Assembly (NCBI RefSeq): GCF_009363795.1
Contig: NZ_CP045420.1
Coordinates: forward strand, 3,143,001 to 3,207,000
Length of the DNA: 64,000 nt
From: Palleronia sp. THAF1
GTDB taxonomy: Bacteria > Pseudomonadota > Alphaproteobacteria > Rhodobacterales > Rhodobacteraceae
Direction: 5' to 3'
Shown here: positions 43,668-53,700 of the stretch, in pieces
Layout of the letters: every line of letters starts with the position of its first letter
How positions within the stretch are numbered: position 1 is the first letter of the stretch
The notes under the pieces: generated by a model
Told to the model about the DNA's origin: nothing
The model's database searches: none
What the model saw: the letters and a program-made list of their open reading frames with translations, nothing else
Program-made: the position numbers and the translations under genes

Positions 43668-44750
43668 ATGCTGGACGCGAAATCCGACACGCCGATGTTC
43701 ACCGCAGACGATGCGGTCTGTCCAGTTCACGCCAAGCCCGACCACCCGGCGATCCCGCCCGCGCGAATCGGCATCCTGGTCGCGAACCTCGGTACGCCGG
43801 ACAACTACGACTACTGGTCGATGCGCCGTTATCTGAACGAGTTTCTGTCGGACAAGCGCGTCATCGACTATTCACCGTTCATCTGGCAGCCGCTGTTGCA
43901 GGGCGTGATCTTGACGAAGCGGCCGTTCTCATCCGGTGCGGCCTACAAGTCGATCTGGAACGAAGAGCAGGGCGAAAGCCCGTTGATGACGATCACCAAG
44001 GCGCAGACAGAAAAGCTGCGCGACGTTCTGGTGAAGCGTTACGGCGCCGACGTGCGGGTGGATTTCTGCATGCGTTACGGCAACCCGTCCACCAAGTCGA
44101 AGGTCGAAGAGATGATCCGCGACGGGTGCCAGAAGATCCTGTTTTTTCCGCTGTATCCCCAATACGCCGGGGCGACGGTCGCCACCGCGAACGATCAGTT
44201 CTTCCGCGCGCTGATGGATGCCAAGTGGCAGCCCGCCAGCCGCACCGTGCCGCCCTATTTCGACCGCCCCAGCTACATCGACGCTTTGGCGCAATCGATC
44301 GAGCGGGCTTACGGCGCGATGGACACGAAGCCCGACGTACTGGTTTGCTCGTACCATGGCGTGCCGCAGCGCTATCTGATGGAGGGCGATCCCTATCACT
44401 GTCAGTGCCAGAAAACGACGCGCCTGCTGAAAGAGCGGTTGGGCTGGGACGACACACGAATCACCACGACCTTCCAAAGCCGATTCGGCCCTGAAGAATG
44501 GTTGCAGCCTTATACGGTTGAAGAGGTCGCGCGGCTTGCCGAGCAGGGGAAGAAGAACATTGCCGTTTGCGCGCCCGCGTTCTCTGCCGACTGCATCGAG
44601 ACGCTGGAAGAGATTAACGAAGAGATCCGCGAAAGCTTCGAGGAAGCGGGTGGCGAGCGGTTCACCTACATCCCGTGTCTGAACGACGACGACGCGCATA
44701 TAGCCGCGCTGGAAGAGGTCATCGCAGAAAATCTGAGCGGCTGGATCTGA
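43668..44750 (+). CDS. hemH: HemH, ferrochelatase
   Basis: The enzyme inserts Fe2+ into protoporphyrin IX, the haem branch that competes with magnesium chelatase for the same substrate. 360 residues: GILVANLGTPDNYDYWSMRR (about residue 35), the metal-site histidine in VCSYHGVPQRYLMEGDPYHC and the C-terminal CAPAFSADCIETLEEINEE with the catalytic glutamate region. Cysteines near residues 245-250 (CQCQK) match those of alphaproteobacterial ferrochelatases. A GAGAGGAAG ribosome binding site precedes the ATG at 43668. A strong bidirectional terminator follows. Confidence 0.96.
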   Translation: MLDAKSDTPMFTADDAVCPVHAKPDHPAIPPARIGILVANLGTPDNYDYWSMRRYLNEFLSDKRVIDYSPFIWQPLLQGVILTKRPFSSGAAYKSIWNEEQGESPLMTITKAQTEKLRDVLVKRYGADVRVDFCMRYGNPSTKSKVEEMIRDGCQKILFFPLYPQYAGATVATANDQFFRALMDAKWQPASRTVPPYFDRPSYIDALAQSIERAYGAMDTKPDVLVCSYHGVPQRYLMEGDPYHCQCQKTTRLLKERLGWDDTRITTTFQSRFGPEEWLQPYTVEEVARLAEQGKKNIAVCAPAFSADCIETLEEINEEIRESFEEAGGERFTYIPCLNDDDAHIAALEEVIAENLSGWI

Positions 44751-44779
44751 TCCGGCTCAGGTCGCGATCAACCATAGAA

Positions 44780-44811
44780 AAAGGGCGGCCAGAGTGATCT
44801 GGCCGCCCTTT
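44780..44811. terminator. Bidirectional terminator after hemH
   Basis: A 14-base perfect stem AAAGGGCGGCCAGA with TCTGGCCGCCCTTT and a four-base loop, serving hemH on the plus strand and the small membrane protein gene on the minus strand. Confidence 0.92.
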
Positions 44812-44832
44812 CGATTTCGGAATGAACCGAAA

Positions 44833-45015
44833 TTAGTCGGAGATGGCGACGGCGGCCACTACTGCCAGAAGCAGCAGCGGAACGACGATACCAGCCGACG
44901 AGGACGAGGATTCTTCCACGACCACGGCGGGTTCCATCATGGGCTCGACCATACCGCCAGCGAAAGCGCCGGTGGAAGCAACGGTCAGAGCAGCAGCGAG
45001 AGCGATCTTCTTCAT
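44833..45015 (-). CDS. Small secreted/membrane protein, hemH-linked, function unknown
   Basis: A 60-residue protein beginning MKKIALAAALTVASTGAFAG, a textbook signal peptide. It is followed by a Met/Pro/Glu stretch (MVEPMMEPAVVVEE), a serine run and one hydrophobic segment IVVPLLLLAVVAAVAISD. After processing it would be a tiny periplasmic protein with a C-terminal membrane anchor. I believe similar small proteins lie next to hemH in other Rhodobacterales, which suggests a real gene, but I know no function. An upstream ATG at 45027 was rejected because the signal peptide begins at the second. Confidence 0.72.
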   Translation of the reverse strand: MKKIALAAALTVASTGAFAGGMVEPMMEPAVVVEESSSSSAGIVVPLLLLAVVAAVAISD

Positions 45016-45165
45016 GTCAAACTCCAAATTAGCCTAGTGCCTATGGATTAGTGAGGCGGCAGCAGGCACCCATAGATACTGTACCTCGACCGTGGTTTAA
45101 GCACCAACGGCCACAGCAAGCAAATGCGCGCCGATCACGCACAGTTCCAAGGAACGTGAAGTTTG

Positions 45166-45759
45166 TTAAATTAGCAACACTTGAGTGCCCGTCGTCGTCA
45201 GGGCGTAAAGCTCTTGGATGTGCTCGTTATACAGGCCGATGCAGCCGTTAGAGGACCTGCGCCCGATCTTTCGCGTGTCCTGCGTGCCGTGAATCCGGTA
45301 GAACTGCCACGACAGATACAATGCGTGCGTTCCAAGCGGATTGTCCGGGCCGGGGCCGATGAAGTCGGGCCATTCCGGATTGCGCTCTTTCATCGCCGGG
45401 GTCGGGGCCCAGCTGGGGCCTTCGACCTTGCGAATCACCTCTGTCCGGCCCTTGCGGGTCAGATCGTCGGTCTGGGGCACGCTGGTCGGGTACAGTTTGT
45501 AGACCGACGCATCGTCGTTCCAGTAGTGCAACGCCCGGCTGGAGATGTCGCACAGGATCGCGCCGTTGGTCGTGTTCTCGAAATACGGACGCCAGTCCAA
45601 CGTCCGGAAGCTGGACGCATTGCGGCGCGTCTGTCCCTGAACGGGCGCGCGATACTCGGTAGAGTTCTGCTGCGCGATCGCGGGCGCGGCCAAAACGGTC
45701 GCGGCGGTGCCGGACAGGAAGAAACGGCGATTGACGCCACGGGTCTTGTTATCGGTCAT
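45166..45759 (-). CDS. L,D-transpeptidase (YkuD domain) with Tat signal
   Basis: A 197-residue periplasmic enzyme. The N-terminus (RGVNRRFFLSGTAATVLAAP, then AIAQ) is a twin-arginine signal with NRRFFL. The catalytic YkuD segment is YRIHGTQDTRKIGRRSSNGC, then IGLYN, with the histidine and the nucleophile cysteine of the SxGCIxL motif. L,D-transpeptidases make 3-3 crosslinks in peptidoglycan or attach proteins to it. It faces away from a CAP-domain lipoprotein gene and a second YkuD enzyme follows at 46505, suggesting a small cell-wall cluster. Confidence 0.9.
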   Translation of the reverse strand: MTDNKTRGVNRRFFLSGTAATVLAAPAIAQQNSTEYRAPVQGQTRRNASSFRTLDWRPYFENTTNGAILCDISSRALHYWNDDASVYKLYPTSVPQTDDLTRKGRTEVIRKVEGPSWAPTPAMKERNPEWPDFIGPGPDNPLGTHALYLSWQFYRIHGTQDTRKIGRRSSNGCIGLYNEHIQELYALTTTGTQVLLI

Positions 45760-45930
45760 AGAGCTGCCTTTGGGAAAACGTGTTTCCGTTTTGATCGTAA
45801 TATAGCGATTTGGCCGGCACCGCGCAAATCACGCAAGCGTGGTCTTGCTTATGTCTACTGTGGGCAAAGATTGAACCGCTTAGGCAATGTCGCTAAGCCC
45901 TTGGCGATCCGAACCGGAGCGCTGCCGCCC

Positions 45931-46503
45931 ATGATCCGTCCCGTCCTTGTTTCTGCTGTCGTCCTTGGCCTTGCCGCCTGTGGCGGGCCTGCTGTTGGTC
46001 CGACTACTCCGGCGATGGCGCCGGGTGGGCAGCAGGTTTATCGCATCCAGCCGGGCACCGAGGATGCGGTGCAGTTGCGGTTCCTCGATGGCATGAACGC
46101 GCTGCGGCAGGCCGCCGGCGCGCCGCCAGTGGCCTTCAACGCTTCGCTCAACGCCGCCGCCGCGACCCACGCCCGCGATATGAGCGTGCAGAACCGTCCG
46201 TGGCATTTCGGTTCCGACGGCTCGTCGCCGCTCGATCGCGTGCGGCGCGTGGGGTACGGTGGGCGCCTGCTGGGCGAAAACATCAGCGAGACGTTCGAGA
46301 CAGAGCTTGAGACGCTCGCCGCTTGGATGGAAACGCCGGAGACGCGCACGATCATCACCGATCCTCAGGCGACCGACCTGGGCTTTTCCTGGTTCCAAGA
46401 GGCGTCGGGCAAGATCTGGTGGACGATGGTGACGGGCAATCGCAGCGCCGCGGCGATCAACAACGCGGCGACAGCCGCCGTCGCGCCACCCGCCGGTCGC
46501 TGA
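45931..46503 (+). CDS. CAP-domain (SCP/PR1-like) lipoprotein
   Basis: The 190-residue protein starts MIRPVLVSAVVLGLAACGGP, a signal peptide with lipobox LAAC, so it is a predicted lipoprotein. The CAP domain runs from about residue 55: LRQAAGAPPVAFNASLNAAA, HARDMSVQNRPWHFGSDGSS and LLGENI. The histidine and glutamate of the CAP cavity are visible. Bacterial CAP proteins are mostly of unknown function, and some bind or cleave peptidoglycan-related or protein substrates. The gene ends one base before the convergent second L,D-transpeptidase. Confidence 0.85.
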   Translation: MIRPVLVSAVVLGLAACGGPAVGPTTPAMAPGGQQVYRIQPGTEDAVQLRFLDGMNALRQAAGAPPVAFNASLNAAAATHARDMSVQNRPWHFGSDGSSPLDRVRRVGYGGRLLGENISETFETELETLAAWMETPETRTIITDPQATDLGFSWFQEASGKIWWTMVTGNRSAAAINNAATAAVAPPAGR

Positions 46504-46504
46504 T

Positions 46505-47212
46505 CTACTGAGCGTCAGCCACGGGCGTCGCCGCTAGCGGCGCGCCGTCCGGTCCCAAAGAAAGTACCGGCAACTGATCCATGGGCATCACGTCGCTTGG
46601 TGCGGGCGACGGCGGCGCGACCTGCGCGTCGGGCGCGGGTGTCGGCTGGACCACTACGGCATCGCCTGCCGCCAATTCAGCGGCAGGGGCGGCTACGACG
46701 ACGGGCTTCTGAGCATAGATGCTGATCGGCGTCCCGTTCTGAACCATGGCGTAGATATCCTCGATCTCGCGATCCGTCACGGCGATGCAGCCCCATGTCC
46801 AATCCCTGGGAGCACCCTTCTGGTAGCGCGGCCCACGTCCGTGAATGAAGATGTCGCCACCTGTCGGCTTGCCTAGCGCCTTTGCTTCGGCGCGATCCTC
46901 GTCATTCGGGTAAGAGACGCCGATCGACAGGTGGTAGCGGCTGTTCGGATTGCGCCGGTCGATCAGGTAATCGCCTTCCGGCGTGCGTCCGTCGCCTTCG
47001 ATCTTCTTGTCGCCCTCTGGCGCGAAACCCAGCCCGATGTCGTAGCTTTCAAGCACCCGATTATGGTGCAGCAGATACATCTCTCGTTCCGCCTTGTAGA
47101 CGACGACGCGCGTGACCTGCGGGCCATCATAGGTGCGGAACTTCGACTTCTGACCGCAAGCGGACAGCGCCAGAAGCGAGATCAGAATGACAAACGCGCG
47201 TATCGGGGACAT
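46505..47212 (-). CDS. L,D-transpeptidase (YkuD/YafK type) lipoprotein
   Basis: A 235-residue predicted lipoprotein (signal FVILISLLALSAC with lipobox LSAC). The YkuD domain (about residues 35-175) contains KIEGDGRTPEGDYLIDRRNP, the catalytic histidine in GGDIFIHGRGPRYQKG and the cysteine in DWTWGCIAVTDREIEDIYAM. This TPEG.Y type resembles YafK/DpaA-like enzymes, some of which remove rather than form crosslinks. A proline/alanine-rich tail of about 60 residues follows. It lies between the CAP gene and rfbA. Confidence 0.88.
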   Translation of the reverse strand: MSPIRAFVILISLLALSACGQKSKFRTYDGPQVTRVVVYKAEREMYLLHHNRVLESYDIGLGFAPEGDKKIEGDGRTPEGDYLIDRRNPNSRYHLSIGVSYPNDEDRAEAKALGKPTGGDIFIHGRGPRYQKGAPRDWTWGCIAVTDREIEDIYAMVQNGTPISIYAQKPVVVAAPAAELAAGDAVVVQPTPAPDAQVAPPSPAPSDVMPMDQLPVLSLGPDGAPLAATPVADAQ

Positions 47213-47326
47213 GGATGTGCTCGTGGTTTGGGATTCGGGCCCTTGGTTGCGCCCGCGATACCGTCCGCCGCTGTCCCTTGCGAGGAAAAATCAAGCGGCT
47301 GGGCGGTGTGTCGCCGCCTGTGATCG

Positions 47327-48193
47327 TCACAAGGCCTGCAAATAACGCCCGTATTCGGTCTTTTCGAACATCTTTGCGCGCGCCATCAACTCTTCGCGAG
47401 TGATCCATCCCTGCCTATAGCCGACCTCTTCCGGGCTGCCGGACTGCAATCCCTGCCGATCCGTCAGGGTGCGCACGAAGTTCCCCGCATCGAGCAGCGA
47501 CGCATGGGTGCCGGTGTCCAGCCAGGCATAGCCTCGACCCATCTGCTCGACCTGCAACGCACCATCGGTACGGTAGCTTTCCAGAAGGGTGACGATCTCC
47601 AGTTCTCCCCGTTCGGACGGTGTGACGGCGCGCGCGCGCTCGGGGGCGGTGCCGTCGAGGAAGTAGAGCCCCGTGATCGCGAAGTTGGATGGGGGGGTGC
47701 TTGGTTTCTCGACGATTTCGGTCACGTTGCCATCCTGATCAAAGCCCACAACGCCGTACCGTTCCGGATCGGCGACGTGGTAGCCAAAGACCGTCCCGCC
47801 TTTGGCGCGTTGATCTGCCGCTGCCAGCATTTCCGGCAGGCCGTGACCGAAGAAGATGTTGTCGCCCAGCACCATCGCAGAGGGCGCGCCGCTCAGAAAA
47901 CCCTCGGCCAGCAGGTAGGCCTGCGCCAGACCGTCGGGAGAGGGCTGTTCGATATACGTCAGCGACACGCCCCACTGCGCGCCGTTGCCCAAGGTGCGCT
48001 GGAACTGGTCGCGGTCCTGCGGGGTGGTGATGACGGCAATGTCGCGAATGCCCGCCAGCATCAGGACCGTCAACGGATAGTAGATCATCGGCTTGTCGTA
48101 GATCGGCAGCAGCTGCTTCGACACGCCCATGGTGATCGGAAACAGACGGCTGCCGGTGCCGCCTGCAAGAATGATGCCCTTGCGTTGGGTCAT
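47327..48193 (-). CDS. rfbA: RfbA, glucose-1-phosphate thymidylyltransferase
   Basis: It makes dTDP-glucose from dTTP and glucose-1-phosphate, the first step to dTDP-L-rhamnose. The 288-residue protein has the nucleotide-binding loop GIILAGGTGSRLFPITMGVS, KPMIYYPL, the EQPSPDGLAQAYLLAEGFL segment and GDNIFFGHGL. The start at 48193 overlaps the rfbD stop by four bases. It is the last gene in the order rfbC-rfbB-rfbD-rfbA, all coupled by ATGA overlaps, giving the complete rhamnose nucleotide pathway. Confidence 0.96.
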   Translation of the reverse strand: MTQRKGIILAGGTGSRLFPITMGVSKQLLPIYDKPMIYYPLTVLMLAGIRDIAVITTPQDRDQFQRTLGNGAQWGVSLTYIEQPSPDGLAQAYLLAEGFLSGAPSAMVLGDNIFFGHGLPEMLAAADQRAKGGTVFGYHVADPERYGVVGFDQDGNVTEIVEKPSTPPSNFAITGLYFLDGTAPERARAVTPSERGELEIVTLLESYRTDGALQVEQMGRGYAWLDTGTHASLLDAGNFVRTLTDRQGLQSGSPEEVGYRQGWITREELMARAKMFEKTEYGRYLQAL

Positions 48194-49029
48194 GTGGTGT
48201 CCTTCAGGATGGCGGGGAGGGCGTCGCGCCAATCGGGGCGCGGCAGGCCGAATGTGGTTTCGGTGGTCGAGCAGTCGAGCCGCGAGTTCAGCGGGCGCTG
48301 CGCAGGTGTCGGGTACTCGGTGGTTGGTATGCCGGTGACGTTGGTGCGTCTCCCGGCTTCGGCGAAGATCGTGCGCGCGAAGTCCGCCCAGGACACATCC
48401 GGCGCGCCGGTGAAGTGGTAGGTGCCGCTACGGCGCGGGTCTGCGATCAGCGCCTCGGCGATGGTCAGGCAGGCCGTAGCGATGGCTTTTGCCGGGGTCG
48501 GCCCGCCGATCTGATCGTCAACGATGTTCAGCGTGTCGCGGGTCTCGCTTAGCCGCAGCATGGTCTTCACGAAATTGGAACCATGAGCAGAGAAGACCCA
48601 GGATGTGCGCAGGAGTGCGTAGGTCCCGCCTGCGGTTCGCACCGCATCCTCTCCGGTCAATTTCGTACAGCCGTATACGTTCAATGGTCCGGTGGGTGCA
48701 TTTGATGGGAACGGCCGGTCGCCGCTGCCATCAAAGACGTAATCGGTCGACAGGTGCACCAGCGGCGCGCCGAGCTCGGCACAGGTGGTCGCAATGACTG
48801 CAGGAGCCTTGGCGTTGACGATTCGCGCGGTGTCGGCGTCGGTCTCTGCCGCATCGACCGCCGTGTAGGCGGCCGCGTTGATGACGGCGGCAGGCATACG
48901 GGTTCGGATGGCGGCGGCGCAGGCGGCGGGGTCGGTCAGGTCGGCTTGGTCGCGGCCAAGGCAGAGCGTGTCCGGGAGTTTGCCCAGTTCCGTCGCTACC
49001 TGCCCCGTGCGTCCGAAAACAAGGATCAT
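48190..49029 (-). CDS. rfbD: RfbD, dTDP-4-dehydrorhamnose reductase
   Basis: The final reductase to dTDP-L-rhamnose. 279 residues: the NAD(P)-binding start [19 protein letters not shown], an [13 protein letters not shown] segment, the [14 protein letters not shown] substrate loop and the catalytic tyrosine-lysine in [12 protein letters not shown]. Start 49029 overlaps the rfbB stop by four bases. Longer in-frame extension upstream reads through the end of rfbB and is not part of this gene. Confidence 0.95.
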   Translation of the reverse strand: MILVFGRTGQVATELGKLPDTLCLGRDQADLTDPAACAAAIRTRMPAAVINAAAYTAVDAAETDADTARIVNAKAPAVIATTCAELGAPLVHLSTDYVFDGSGDRPFPSNAPTGPLNVYGCTKLTGEDAVRTAGGTYALLRTSWVFSAHGSNFVKTMLRLSETRDTLNIVDDQIGGPTPAKAIATACLTIAEALIADPRRSGTYHFTGAPDVSWADFARTIFAEAGRRTNVTGIPTTEYPTPAQRPLNSRLDCSTTETTFGLPRPDWRDALPAILKDTT

Positions 49030-50066
49030 CCGCCTGCTCCCAACCGCATGCCGAGGCCTTCGCGGGATTGCAGGGCGCGCCACCAGTCCTCGTTCGCAAG
49101 ATACCAGTCCACTGTGCGCTCCAACCCCTCCTCCAGCGTTACCGAGGGCGTCCATCCCAGCTCATCCCGGATGCGCGACGCGTCGATGGCGTAGCGCGCG
49201 TCATGGCCGGGGCGGTCGGCAACGAAGGTGATCTGGTCGGCGTAGGGCTGTGCGGCGGGCCGCTTGGCATCGAGGATCGCGCAGAGCGACCGCACCAGAT
49301 CGAGGTTCGAGCGTTCGTTGTGCCCGCCGATATTGTAGCTACGCCCTACCGCTCCCTTTTCCAGCACCAGCAAAAGTGCTGTGGCGTGGTCTTCCACATA
49401 CAGCCAGTCGCGCACGTTCGCGCCTTGCCCGTAGATCGGCAGCGGTTTGCCCGCGAGCGCGTTCAGAATGACCACCGGGATCAGCTTTTCGGGGAAGTGG
49501 TAGGGGCCGTAGTTGTTCGAGCAGTTCGTCAGCAGGACCGGCAGCCCGTAGGTCTCATGCCACGCGCGCACCAGATGGTCCGAACTGGCCTTGGACGCCG
49601 AATAGGGGCTGCGCGGGTCGTAGGGTGTGCTTTCCGTGAACAGACCCGTTGGGCCGAGCGAGCCGAACACCTCGTCGGTAGACACGTGGTGAAAGCGAAA
49701 GCTGTCGGGTTTGCCTTTGGTGGTCCAATGGGCGCGGGCAGCTTCAAGCAGTGTGTAAGTTCCGGTCACATTGGTGTCGATGAACGCGCCGGGCCCGTCG
49801 ATGGATCGATCCACATGGCTTTCGGCGGCAAGGTGCAAGACGGCGTCTGGGGTATGCTGCGCGAAGATGCGGTCCAGCGCCGCGCGGTCGCGGATGTCGG
49901 CGTGCTCGAAGTTGTATTCCGGCGCATCCGCCACGCTCGCTACGTTGTCGAGACACGCCGCATAGGTCAGCGCATCAAGGTTCACGACCTCATGCCCCTG
50001 CGCCACGGCCAGCCGCACGACCGCCGATCCGATGAAACCCGCGCCGCCTGTGACAAGGATCTTCAT
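49026..50066 (-). CDS. rfbB: RfbB, dTDP-glucose 4,6-dehydratase
   Basis: A 346-residue short-chain dehydrogenase-fold dehydratase. NAD-binding [34 protein letters not shown], the [12 protein letters not shown] motif and catalytic [15 protein letters not shown] are present, followed by [17 protein letters not shown]. It converts dTDP-glucose to dTDP-4-keto-6-deoxyglucose. It overlaps both rfbC and rfbD by four bases. Confidence 0.96.
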   Translation of the reverse strand: MKILVTGGAGFIGSAVVRLAVAQGHEVVNLDALTYAACLDNVASVADAPEYNFEHADIRDRAALDRIFAQHTPDAVLHLAAESHVDRSIDGPGAFIDTNVTGTYTLLEAARAHWTTKGKPDSFRFHHVSTDEVFGSLGPTGLFTESTPYDPRSPYSASKASSDHLVRAWHETYGLPVLLTNCSNNYGPYHFPEKLIPVVILNALAGKPLPIYGQGANVRDWLYVEDHATALLLVLEKGAVGRSYNIGGHNERSNLDLVRSLCAILDAKRPAAQPYADQITFVADRPGHDARYAIDASRIRDELGWTPSVTLEEGLERTVDWYLANEDWWRALQSREGLGMRLGAGG

Positions 50067-50620
50067 GGCGAACCGAAGGGGCTGGTGAAATCGCCCAATC
50101 CGGAGGCGGCGGCATCCTTGTCAGAGATCACAGGCGTCACGTCCATCGGCCACTCGATCCCGATCGCGGGGTCGTTCCACAACAGCGCGCCCTCGGTCTC
50201 GGGTGCGTAGGTGTCCGAACACTTGTAGACGATTTCAGTGGCGGATTGCAGCGTCATGAAGCCGTGGGCGAAGCCTGCCGGGATCAGCAGTTGCCGCCCG
50301 TTCTCGAACGATAGTTCCGCGCCGAACCATTGCCCGTATGTGTCGCTGTCCCGCCGGATGTCTACTGCCACGTCGAACAGCGCGCCACGCCCGCAGCGCA
50401 CCAGCTTGGCCTGAGCGCGGGGCGGGGCTTGGAAATGCAGGCCGCGCACGGTGCCCGCTTGCGCCGACAGCGAGTGGTTGTCCTGCACGAACATGGTGTC
50501 GATCCCCGCCGCCGCGAACGCAGGCGCAGAGTAGGTTTCAGCGAAGAATCCCCGGTGATCGCCATGGCGCTTGGGCGTGATCAGAAGCACGCCTGAAAGG
50601 GGGGTAGGGTCGATCTGCAT
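50063..50620 (-). CDS. rfbC: RfbC, dTDP-4-dehydrorhamnose 3,5-epimerase
   Basis: A 185-residue cupin-fold epimerase with [18 protein letters not shown], the active-site histidine in [19 protein letters not shown] and the [27 protein letters not shown] segments. It is the first gene of the rfb operon. The start [20 protein letters not shown] at 50620 leaves a 102-base region shared with the divergent dnaE2, which contains the SOS box. No ribosome binding site of note; an in-frame upstream start at 50794 would overlap dnaE2 and was rejected. Confidence 0.93.
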   Translation of the reverse strand: MQIDPTPLSGVLLITPKRHGDHRGFFAETYSAPAFAAAGIDTMFVQDNHSLSAQAGTVRGLHFQAPPRAQAKLVRCGRGALFDVAVDIRRDSDTYGQWFGAELSFENGRQLLIPAGFAHGFMTLQSATEIVYKCSDTYAPETEGALLWNDPAIGIEWPMDVTPVISDKDAAASGLGDFTSPFGSP

Positions 50621-50697
50621 GTCTGTCCCGGTCTGTCTTTGCCCATGGGTAAGGCGGCAAAGCGCGCGCGAACACCCTTTTTCGCGACTCCACATAA

Positions 50698-50712
50698 GAA
50701 CAAAAATAGAAC
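50698..50712. promoter_or_regulatory. LexA (SOS) box of dnaE2
   Basis: GAAC (50698-50701), seven bases AAAAATA, GAAC (50709-50712): the direct-repeat form GAAC/GTTC-N7-GAAC/GTTC reported for LexA in Rhodobacter and other alphaproteobacteria. It ends ten bases before the dnaE2 ATG, where bound repressor would block RNA polymerase. It may also affect rfbC. Confidence 0.82.
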
Positions 50713-50722
50713 ATGCTGGGGT

Positions 50723-53700
50723 ATGTCGAATCGCCCCGATACCGTCGAGCTGTCGATCACCTCGAACTTCACGTTCCTCACGGGTGCCTCGCACCCCGAG
50801 GAATACGTGGATCGGGCGGCTTTACTGGGGATCAAGGCCATTGCGGTGGCGGATGAGAACTCTGTCGCCGGGATCGTGCGGGCCTTCGTGCGCATCAAGG
50901 AACTGCGGCGGCAGGTAGCGACGCGGCTGGCGTCTGATCCCATCGGGCCGCCGTGCCCCGCGCATCTCTCCGCTGGTCCGAGTGCTGACGTGACGACGGT
51001 GCCTCGCTTGGTGCCGGGCGCACGGATCGTTACGGATCAGGGGTTTGCAGTCACTTACCTGCCCCGTGATCGCACCGCGTGGGGGCGCTTGTCGCGGCTT
51101 CTGACGCTGGGGCGGCGGCGGGCGAAGAAAGGTGAGTGTGCGCTGCGCCTGCCCGATCTGATCGAATGGGGCGAGGGTGCAGAGCTGCTGATCCACCCCG
51201 GCGGCCCGCCCGATTGGCAAAAGCAGGCCGCTCGGCTGATCGCGGCGCATCCCGGCCAGTGCAGCCTTGTTCTGTCGCCCCGCTACGACGGCGAAGACCC
51301 TGCGCGGTTCGACCGGACCACCCGCATCGCCGCCGATCTGGGCGTGCCGACGGTGGCCAGTGGACGGCCCGTCATGCACCACGGCAGCCGCCGCCGCTTG
51401 GCCGATGTGCTGACCGCAATCCGCACCGGCACGCGTGTCGATGCGCTGGGGCGGGCGGCGCTGGCGAACGCCGAACAGCGGCTGCGCGGGCCGTATGAAC
51501 TGCGTCGGCTTTTCGCTGGGCATCCCTCGGCCCTTGAACGCGCGGCGCTGGTGGCCGCGCGCTGCACTTTCTGCCTGAGCGAGCTGCGCTACGAATACCC
51601 TTCCGAGGCGACGGAAAGCGAGACCGCAGACCAGCGCCTTGAACGGCTCGCGCGCGAGGGGCTGAAGTGGCGCTATCCCAGCGGCGCGCCCGAGCATGTG
51701 CGCACGCTTCTGGCGCACGAACTCGATCTGATCGCCAAGCTGAATTACGCGCCCTACTTCCTGACTGTGAACGACATCGTCGCCTTCGCGCGGTCTCGTA
51801 ACATCCTGTGCCAAGGGCGCGGGTCGGCGGCGAACTCGGTGGTGTGCTACTGCCTGGGCGTCACCTCCGTCAGCCCCGAGATCGGCACCATGGTGTTCGA
51901 ACGCTTCGTGTCAGAGGCGCGGGACGAGCCGCCCGATATCGACGTGGATTTCGAACACGAGCGTCGGGAAGAAGTGATCCAGCACATCTATGAACGCTAC
52001 GGTCGCCACCGTGCGGGTCTGTGCGCGACGGTCATCCACTATCGTGGCAAGCGTGCGATCCGGGAAGTGGGCCGCGCGATGGGGCTGTCCGACGATACGC
52101 TGGCGGCGCTGTCGTCGCAGCTTTGGGGGTTCTTCGGCGTCAACGGGCTAGAGACGCACCGCATGGCCGAGATCGGGCTGGACAGTGCCGACCCGCGCCT
52201 GCGCCAGACGATGGACCTGATCTTCCAGATCATCGGCTTCCCGCGCCACCTGTCCCAGCACGTCGGCGGCTTCGTCATCACCGAAGGGCGGCTGGACGAG
52301 TTGGTGCCCGTGGAAAACGCCAGCATGGAAGATCGCACCATCATCTGCTGGGACAAGGACGACATCGACGCGCTGGGTATCCTGAAGGTGGATGTTCTGG
52401 CACTGGGGATGCTGACCTGCCTGCGCAAGGCGTTCGACTTGATCGAGCGGCACCACCGGCTGGACTACACGCTGGCCACCCTGCCGCCCGAATGCCCGGA
52501 AACCTATACGATGCTAAGCCGGGCGGATTCGCTGGGGGTGTTCCAAGTGGAAAGCCGGGCGCAGATGAACTTCCTGCCGCGGATGAAGCCCAAGACCTTC
52601 TATGACTTGGTGATTGAGGTCGCCATCATCCGTCCCGGTCCTATTCAGGGCGACATGCTGCACCCCTACCTGCGTCGGCGTGAGGGGAAGGAGCAGGTGA
52701 CGTTCCCCTCGGACGCGCTGGGCCGGGTGCTGGGCAAGACGCTGGGGGTGCCGCTGTTTCAGGAACAGGCGATGCAGATCGCGATCATCGGGGCGGGCTT
52801 CAGCCCGGATGAAGCCGACCGTCTGCGCCGCGCACTGGCGACGTTCAAGAAGCTGGGCAACATCAGTGAATTCCGCAACCGGTTCCTCAAGGGGATGGCC
52901 GACAACGGCTATGAGGCCGAGTTCGCCGAACGCTGCTTCGCTCAGATCGAGGGGTTTGGATCGTATGGCTTCCCCGAAAGTCACGCCGCGAGCTTCGCGC
53001 TGCTGGTCTATGCGTCCGCGTGGATCAAGCGGCACCACCCCGGCATCTTCGCCTGTTCCCTGCTGAACGCGCAGCCCATGGGGTTCTACGCGCCCGCGCA
53101 GATCGTGCGGGATGCGCGCGAACACGGGGTCGAGGTGCGGCCCGTATCCATTCAGGACAGCTATTGGGACAACGTGATGGAGCCCGACGGGCGCGGCGGC
53201 CTCGCCCTGCGGCTGGGGTTCCGGCAGATCAAGGCGCTTTCGGAAGACGAGGGCAACTGGATCGCTGCCGCCCGCGCCAACGGCTATCCGGGGGTGGAAG
53301 ACGTGTGGCGTCGGGCGGGCGTGTCGCCCAAGGCGTTGCGCATATTGGCCGAAGCCGACGCTTTCGCGCCCTTGGGCCTGTCGCGCCGTGACGCGATCTG
53401 GGCTGCGAAGGCGCTGGGCGGTGTGAAGCCCTTGCCCTTGTTTGGTGGGGATATCGACGGGGAGGGCATCGTGGAACCCGCCGCTTTGCTGCCCGAGATG
53501 ACGGCGGGGGAAGAGGTGGTCGAGGATTACGTCTCCATGCGTTTGTCGCTGCGCGCCCACCCCATGAGCTTCCTGCGCGCGCGGCTGACGCCGGGAATGG
53601 GCCGCGTGCCGACAGGGCCGGTGGCCGAAGGACGGCGGTTCACGGAAGCGCGCGGCCTGATCCGGTCAGAGGCCTGGGCCAAGGACGACGAGAGCGGTGG

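Noticed and set aside
45147-45158. Perfect palindrome GTTCCAAGGAAC containing EcfG-like -35 halves
   Set aside because: On the minus strand only a loose N18-ATT follows, and it is more than 100 bases from the small membrane protein gene. Not enough to call a stress promoter.
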